From Oscillospiraceae bacterium (GTDB lineage: Bacteria > Bacillota > Clostridia > Oscillospirales > Oscillospiraceae): DNA of 37,259 nt. The stretch is taken from the NCBI GenBank assembly GCA_902767915.1, contig CACXJE010000011.1, positions 1-37,259 on the forward strand, read 5' to 3'. A program made the translations under genes and the position numbers. Each line of letters begins with the position of its first letter. The stretch's first letter is position 1. This document shows, piece by piece, positions 31,994-37,259 of the stretch. Under the pieces are notes generated by a model, which saw only the letters and a program-made list of their open reading frames with translations, was not told the DNA's origin and ran no database searches.

Positions 31994-34900
31994 TGGTTTA
32001 CAGAATTTTTGCAGAGAAAAAGCCCCCCTTTGCCCAGGAGGCCCAGGGCCTTCTGCGGGAGCTCACCGGCTTTTTGGGGGTCACCGGCCTGGAACAGGTC
32101 CGGATCCTGAACCGCTACGATGCGGAAAACATCACCCAAGCGCTCTTTGAAGCGGCGATCCCCACGGTCTTTTCCGAGCCCCAGGTGGACGTCGCCTGCC
32201 GGACCCCGGCCCTCGACGGCGCCGCCGCGGTCTTCGCGGTGGAATTCCTGCCCGGTCAGTTTGACCAGCGGGCGGATTCCGCGGCCCAGTGCATCCAGCT
32301 CATGGCCCAGTGTGACCGGCCCCTGATCCGGTCGGCCAAGGTCTACGCCCTCTACGGGTCCGTGTCCCAAGAGGAGCTGGCCCGGATCAAAAAGCACGTC
32401 ATCAACCCGGTGGAGGCCCGGGAGGCCGCGCTGGACCTGCCCGAGACCCTGAAAACCGACTACGCCGTCCCCCCCGCCGTGAAGACCCTGGAGGGCTTCC
32501 GGACCCTGGACGAAGCGGGTCTGGCGGGGATGATCCGGGACTACGGCCTGGCCATGGACGAGGCGGACATCGCCTTCTGCCGGGACTGGTTCCGCAGGGA
32601 GGGCCGGGATCCCACCGTCACCGAGCTGAAAATGCTGGACACCTACTGGTCCGACCACTGCCGCCACACCACCTTCCTCACCGTCATCGACGAGGCCCGG
32701 TTCGCGGACCCGGAGATCCAGAAAACCTACGAGGACTACCTGGCCCTGCGGAAGACCCTGGGCAGGAAAAAGCCCGCCTGTCTCATGGACCTGGCCACCA
32801 TCGCGGCCAAGGCCCTTCGCAGGCAGGGCAAGCTGGACAGCCTGGACGAATCCGAGGAGATCAACGCCTGCACCGTGAAGATCGACATCACGGTGGACGG
32901 GGAACCCCAGAAATGGCTGCTCCTCTTTAAGAACGAAACCCACAACCATCCCACGGAGATCGAGCCCTTCGGCGGCGCCGCCACCTGCATCGGCGGCGCG
33001 ATCCGGGACCCCCTCTCCGGCAGATCCTACGTCTACGGCGCCATGCGGGTCACCGGCGCGGCGGATCCCACGGCCCCCGTGTCGGAGACCATCCCCGGCA
33101 AGCTGCCCCAGCGGAAGATCGTCACCTCCGCCGCGGCAGGCTATTCCTCCTACGGCAATCAGATCGGCCTGGCCACCGGCCTGGTGGAGGAGCTCTACCA
33201 TCCCGGCTACGCCGCCAAGCGGATGGAGATCGGCGCGGTGATCGCCGCTGCCCCCCGGGAAAACGTCCGCCGGGAGCGGCCCATCCCCGGGGATCTGGTG
33301 ATCCTGCTGGGCGGCTCCACCGGCCGGGACGGCATCGGCGGCGCCACCGGCGCCTCCAAGGCCCACAACGCCCACTCGGTGGAGACCTGCGGGGCCGAGG
33401 TCCAGAAGGGCAACGCCCCCGAGGAGCGGAAGCTCCAGCGGCTGTTCCGGAATCCCGAGGCCGCCCGCCTCATCAAGCGCTGCAACGACTTCGGCGCCGG
33501 CGGCGTCAGCGTGGCCATCGGCGAGCTGGCTGACGGCCTGGAAATCGACCTGAACGCCGTCCCCCGGAAGTATGAGGGTCTGGACGGCACCGAGCTGGCC
33601 ATCTCCGAATCCCAGGAGCGGATGGCCGTGGTGGTGGACAAGGCTGACGCGGCCCGCTTCCTGGAGCTGGCCGAGGCCGAAAACCTCCAGGCCTGCGTGG
33701 TGGCCTCCGTCACCGAAGCCCCCCGGCTGGTGATGCACTGGAACGGCCAGACCGTGGTGGATCTGAGCCGGGAATTCCTGGACTCCAACGGGGCCGACAA
33801 GCACATCGAGATCGAGGCCGCCGCTCCCAATTGGCAGGCGCCCGCAGCCCCGGCGGATTTCGCCGCCGCCTGCGGCCGGATCGCGGAGGATCTGAACCTC
33901 TGCTCCCACCGGGGCCTGTCGGAGCGCTTCGACGCCACCATCGGCGCTGGCACCGTGCTGATGCCCTTTGGCGGCAAATATCAGCTGACCCCCATCCAGG
34001 CCATGGTCCACAAGATCTCCGTGGAGCGGGGCCATACCGACGACTGCTCCCTGATGGCCTTCGGCTTCGACCCGTATCTCTCTGAACAGAGCCCCTACCA
34101 CGGGGCCTATCTGGCGGTGGTGGACTCCGCTGCCAAGCTGGTGGCCTCCGGCGCGGCCTTCGAGGACGTGTGGCTCACCTTCCAGGAGTATTTTGAAAAG
34201 CCGGGCCACGATCCAAAGCGCTGGGGCAAGCCCCTTTCCGCCCTGCTGGGCGCCTACCGGGCCCAGCTGGATCTGGGCATCGCCGCCATCGGCGGCAAGG
34301 ACTCCATGTCCGGCAGCTTCGAAAAGCTGGACGTGCCGCCCACCTTAGTGAGCTTCGCCGTCACCACCGATCAAGTCCAACACATGCAGTCGCCGGAGTT
34401 CAAGGCAGCGGGCCACCACGTGGTGCTGCTGGCCCCGGATCGGGACGAAAACGGCCTTCCCAGACCCGAATCCCTGCTTTCCCTCTTCCGCCGGATCACC
34501 GCCCTGCAGCGGGCCGGACAGATCTGCGCCTGCTGGGCCGTCGGCGCCGGCGGCATTCTGGAGGGCGTGGTCAAGATGGCCTTCGGCAACGGCCTGGGCT
34601 TCCGGTTTGAAGCCGGCCTCTCCCCGGCGGAGCTGCTGAAGAAGCAGTACGGCTCCTTCCTTGTGGAGCTGACGGAGCCCATCTCCGAAGGGACCCGCCT
34701 GGGCGTCACCACCCCGGAGCCGGACTTCGTCTGCGGGGAAACCCGGGTGGACGGCAAGGCCCTGCTTCGCCGCTGGGAGGACCGGCTGGAGGACGTCTAT
34801 CCCTGCAACATCGAACAAAAAGCGGATCCGATCCCGGAGCTGGCCTATGAAACCAGGGAGCGCCGGGCCCCGGCCCTCCGCTGCGTCCGGCCTCGGGTTC

Positions 34901-35691
34901 TGATCCCCGCCTTCCCCGGCACCAACTGCGAATACGACAGCGCCAAGGCGGTGCTGGACGCCGGCGCGGAGCCGGAAATCTTAGTCATCAACAACCGGAC
35001 CCCCGAGGGGATCCGTCGGTCTGTGGACCGGTTCGCCCAGCGGCTGAAGGAAGCCCAGATGATCTTCATCCCCGGCGGCTTCTCCGGCGGCGACGAGCCC
35101 GAGGGCAGCGGCAAGTTCATCACGGCCTTCTTCCGGAACGCCGCGGTCAAGGCCGGGGTCACCGACCTGCTGGACCGCCGGGACGGCCTGATTCTGGGCG
35201 TCTGCAACGGCTTCCAGGCCCTGATCAAGCTGGGTCTGGTGCCCTACGGAAAAATCCTGGAGACCGACGAGACCATGCCCACCCTGACCTACAACGTCAT
35301 CGGCCGGCACCAGTCCCGGATCGTCCGGACCCGGATCGTCTCCACCAAGTCCCCCTGGCTGTCCAAGCTGCAGGTGGGCGAGATCGTGAACGTGCCCATC
35401 TCCCACGGCGAGGGCCGGTTCATCGCCTCCGACGAGGTGCTGTCCCGGCTGATCCAAAACGGCCAGATCGCCACCCAGTACGTGGACCTGGAGGGCCGGG
35501 CCACCTCTGACATCCGCTGCAACCCCAACGGCTCCGTGCTGGCTGTGGAGGGCATCACCTCCCCCGACGGCCGGGTCCTGGGCAAGATGGGTCACTCCGA
35601 GCGCATCGGCGCGGGCCTGTACAAAAACGTCCCCGGCAACTATGACGCGCATCTGTTTGAGGCTGCCGTCGCATACTTCAAGGGTATCTGA
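31993..35691 (+). CDS. purL: Phosphoribosylformylglycinamidine synthase, large single-chain form
   Basis: 1232 aa, fusing PurS-like linker, two PurM-like synthetase halves and a C-terminal class I glutaminase. Visible motifs are [13 protein letters not shown] (about 215-227), [55 protein letters not shown], then [13 protein letters not shown] and the glutaminase nucleophile Cys1071 in [14 protein letters not shown], with ISHGEGRF carrying the His side. It converts FGAR to FGAM. Firmicutes often split this into purS-purQ-purL; the single chain here explains the absence of purQ and purS. Confidence 0.96.
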   Translation: MVYRIFAEKKPPFAQEAQGLLRELTGFLGVTGLEQVRILNRYDAENITQALFEAAIPTVFSEPQVDVACRTPALDGAAAVFAVEFLPGQFDQRADSAAQCIQLMAQCDRPLIRSAKVYALYGSVSQEELARIKKHVINPVEAREAALDLPETLKTDYAVPPAVKTLEGFRTLDEAGLAGMIRDYGLAMDEADIAFCRDWFRREGRDPTVTELKMLDTYWSDHCRHTTFLTVIDEARFADPEIQKTYEDYLALRKTLGRKKPACLMDLATIAAKALRRQGKLDSLDESEEINACTVKIDITVDGEPQKWLLLFKNETHNHPTEIEPFGGAATCIGGAIRDPLSGRSYVYGAMRVTGAADPTAPVSETIPGKLPQRKIVTSAAAGYSSYGNQIGLATGLVEELYHPGYAAKRMEIGAVIAAAPRENVRRERPIPGDLVILLGGSTGRDGIGGATGASKAHNAHSVETCGAEVQKGNAPEERKLQRLFRNPEAARLIKRCNDFGAGGVSVAIGELADGLEIDLNAVPRKYEGLDGTELAISESQERMAVVVDKADAARFLELAEAENLQACVVASVTEAPRLVMHWNGQTVVDLSREFLDSNGADKHIEIEAAAPNWQAPAAPADFAAACGRIAEDLNLCSHRGLSERFDATIGAGTVLMPFGGKYQLTPIQAMVHKISVERGHTDDCSLMAFGFDPYLSEQSPYHGAYLAVVDSAAKLVASGAAFEDVWLTFQEYFEKPGHDPKRWGKPLSALLGAYRAQLDLGIAAIGGKDSMSGSFEKLDVPPTLVSFAVTTDQVQHMQSPEFKAAGHHVVLLAPDRDENGLPRPESLLSLFRRITALQRAGQICACWAVGAGGILEGVVKMAFGNGLGFRFEAGLSPAELLKKQYGSFLVELTEPISEGTRLGVTTPEPDFVCGETRVDGKALLRRWEDRLEDVYPCNIEQKADPIPELAYETRERRAPALRCVRPRVLIPAFPGTNCEYDSAKAVLDAGAEPEILVINNRTPEGIRRSVDRFAQRLKEAQMIFIPGGFSGGDEPEGSGKFITAFFRNAAVKAGVTDLLDRRDGLILGVCNGFQALIKLGLVPYGKILETDETMPTLTYNVIGRHQSRIVRTRIVSTKSPWLSKLQVGEIVNVPISHGEGRFIASDEVLSRLIQNGQIATQYVDLEGRATSDIRCNPNGSVLAVEGITSPDGRVLGKMGHSERIGAGLYKNVPGNYDAHLFEAAVAYFKGI

Positions 35692-35704
35692 AAGGAGAAA
35701 GAAC

Positions 35705-37210
35705 ATGGCAACCTTTATCACCGAACCCTCCCGTACCTTCCATGAGTATCTGTTGATTCCCGGCTATTCCTCCGCGGAATGCATCCCCGCCAACGTCAGC
35801 CTCAAGACCCCTCTGGTCCGGTATCGCAAGGGTGAGACCCCCGCCATCTCCCTGAACATCCCCATGGTCTCCGCCATCATGCAGGCGGTCTCCGACGACC
35901 GGATGGCCGTGGCTCTGGCCACCCAGGGCGGCGTCAGCTTCATCTTCGGCTCCCAGTCTGTGCAGAGCGAGGCCGCCATGGTCAAGCGGGCCAAGGACTA
36001 CAAGGCCGGCTTCGTCCGCAGCGACTCCAACCTGCGGCCGGATCAGACCCTGGCGGACGTGATCGCCCTCCGGGAACGGACCGGCCACTCCACCATGGCC
36101 GTCACCGACGACGGCACCCCCGAGGGGAAGCTGGTGGGCATCGTCACCAGCCGGGATTACCGGGTCAGCCGCATGGGCCCCGAAACCAGGGTGGAAACCT
36201 TTATGACCCCCCTGGAAAAGCTGATCTGGGCCCCGGAGGGCACCAGCCTCAAGGAGGCCAACGACATCATCTGGGACCACAAGCTGAACTCCCTGCCCAT
36301 CATCAACAAGGCGGGCCAGCTCTGCCATCTGGTGTTCCGGAAGGACTACGACTCCCACAAGCAGAACCAGAACGAGCTGCTGGATGACCACAAGCGCTAT
36401 GTGGTGGGCGCCGGCATCAACACCCGGGACTATGAGACCCGGGTCCCGGCTCTGATCGAGGCGGGCGCGGACGTGCTGTGCATCGACTCCTCCGAGGGCT
36501 TCTCCGAGTGGCAGAAGCGGACCCTGGCCTGGATCCGGGCCAACTACGGCGACAGCGTCAAGGTGGGCGCCGGCAACGTGGTGGACGCCGAGGGCTTCCG
36601 CTTCCTGGCGGACTGCGGCGCCGACTTCGTGAAGGTGGGCATCGGCGGCGGCTCCATCTGCATCACCCGGGAGACCAAGGGCATCGGCCGGGGCCAGGCC
36701 ACGGCTCTGATCGACGTCTGCAAGGCCCGGGACGAGTATTTCCTGGAAACCGGCGTCTACGTCCCCGTCTGCTCCGACGGCGGCATCGTCTATGACCATC
36801 ACATCGCTCTGGCCCTGGCCATGGGCGCGGACTTCATCATGCTGGGCCGGTACTTCGCCCGGTTTGACGAGAGCCCCTCCAACAAGGTCTCCATCAACGG
36901 CACCTACTACAAGGAATACTGGGGCGAGGGCTCCGCCCGGGCCCGGAACTGGCAGCGCTACGACATGGGCGGCGAGAAGAAGCTGTCCTTCGAGGAGGGC
37001 GTGGATTCCTACGTACCCTACGCCGGCACCCTGCGGGACAACGTGGCCATGACCCTGAGCAAGGTCAAGTCCACCATGTGCAACTGCGGCGCCCTGACCA
37101 TCCCGGAGTTCCAGCAGAAGGCCAAGCTGACCCTGGTCTCCGCCACCTCCATCGTGGAGGGCGGCGCCCACGACGTGATCCGCAAGGAAGCGGGCCCCAC
37201 GGTGAAATAA
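35705..37210 (+). CDS. guaB: IMP dehydrogenase
   Basis: 501 aa from ATG 35705 (AAGGAG upstream). TIM barrel with a CBS pair inserted (about 95-215: [34 protein letters not shown]). NAD/IMP-binding DSSEGFSEW and the catalytic loop [23 protein letters not shown] with Cys319; the canonical loop is GIGPGSICTTR, so the Pro-to-Gly and Thr-to-Ile changes are slightly unusual. [17 protein letters not shown] and [10 protein letters not shown] follow. It oxidises IMP to XMP, the first step to GMP, and lies 13 bp after purL, so guanine synthesis is tied to the IMP operon. Confidence 0.94.
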   Translation: MATFITEPSRTFHEYLLIPGYSSAECIPANVSLKTPLVRYRKGETPAISLNIPMVSAIMQAVSDDRMAVALATQGGVSFIFGSQSVQSEAAMVKRAKDYKAGFVRSDSNLRPDQTLADVIALRERTGHSTMAVTDDGTPEGKLVGIVTSRDYRVSRMGPETRVETFMTPLEKLIWAPEGTSLKEANDIIWDHKLNSLPIINKAGQLCHLVFRKDYDSHKQNQNELLDDHKRYVVGAGINTRDYETRVPALIEAGADVLCIDSSEGFSEWQKRTLAWIRANYGDSVKVGAGNVVDAEGFRFLADCGADFVKVGIGGGSICITRETKGIGRGQATALIDVCKARDEYFLETGVYVPVCSDGGIVYDHHIALALAMGADFIMLGRYFARFDESPSNKVSINGTYYKEYWGEGSARARNWQRYDMGGEKKLSFEEGVDSYVPYAGTLRDNVAMTLSKVKSTMCNCGALTIPEFQQKAKLTLVSATSIVEGGAHDVIRKEAGPTVK

Positions 37211-37237
37211 CCCTACAACCGCACGGCAAAAACAGGC

Positions 37238-37259
37238 CGGTTTCCCCATTGGGAAACCG
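37238..37259 (+). terminator. Probable terminator hairpin at the window edge
   Basis: CGGTTTCCC (37238-37246) pairs with GGGAAACCG (37251-37259) around CATT, 27 bp after guaB. Any T-tract would lie beyond the window, so termination is not confirmed. Confidence 0.5.

Overview
The window looks like a chromosomal segment from a GC-rich, strictly anaerobic Firmicute of the class Clostridia, most likely a gut Oscillospirales/Ruminococcaceae-type bacterium. The signs are a ferredoxin-linked 2-oxoacid oxidoreductase, Gram-positive type lipoproteins, a KtrAB potassium system, the PyrK/PyrD type 1B dihydroorotate dehydrogenase together with PyrBI, consensus SigA-like promoters, and strong AGGAGG ribosome binding sites. 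I see no rRNA, tRNA, CRISPR array, transposase or phage gene.

Layout. 1-1517: 3' part of an ABC exporter half-transporter, broken by an apparent small deletion and frameshift. 1765-3486: two tandem paralogous lipoproteins. 3674-8630: potassium block with ktrB, ktrA, a small membrane protein, a short KdpD-like histidine kinase and KdpE. 8744-9184: a third small lipoprotein with the same signal peptide and leader layout, ending in a 23-bp bidirectional terminator. 9242-16387 (all minus strand): a catabolic cluster whose transcription order is a ParA-like P-loop ATPase, a 2[4Fe-4S] ferredoxin-type subunit, VorB-like alpha, beta and gamma subunits of a 2-oxoacid:ferredoxin oxidoreductase, a class I CoA-transferase, a FadR/GntR regulator, and a branched-chain aminotransferase. 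16577-17680: a divergent M20 amidohydrolase. 18074-37210 (all plus strand): one very long nucleotide cluster, pyrC-K-D-F-E-B-I then purE-C-F-M-N-O-H-D-L and guaB.

How the genes work together. The minus-strand cluster spells a plausible Stickland-like route: IlvE deaminates branched-chain amino acids, the Vor-type oxidoreductase makes branched acyl-CoA and reduced ferredoxin, and the CoA-transferase releases a branched short-chain fatty acid. The FadR-type regulator has two candidate operators just downstream of a consensus promoter at the far end of the cluster. The pyr-pur block encodes UMP synthesis except carbamoyl phosphate synthase, and IMP synthesis except adenylosuccinate lyase, then IMP dehydrogenase. 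The last two IMP steps use separate proteins (an archaeal-type PurO cyclohydrolase and a stand-alone PurH formyltransferase domain), and the PurF-like protein has lost the glutaminase nucleophile cysteine. The KdpDE pair lies beside ktrBA rather than kdpFABC.

The least explained material is between the genes. Two families of structured repeats fill most gaps. One is an element made of 26-27-nt palindromes flanked by degenerate heptamer arrays, usually starting within a few bases of a stop codon. The other is a double-hairpin element bounded by GTAG and CTAC. One element even encodes the last residues and stop codon of pyrD.
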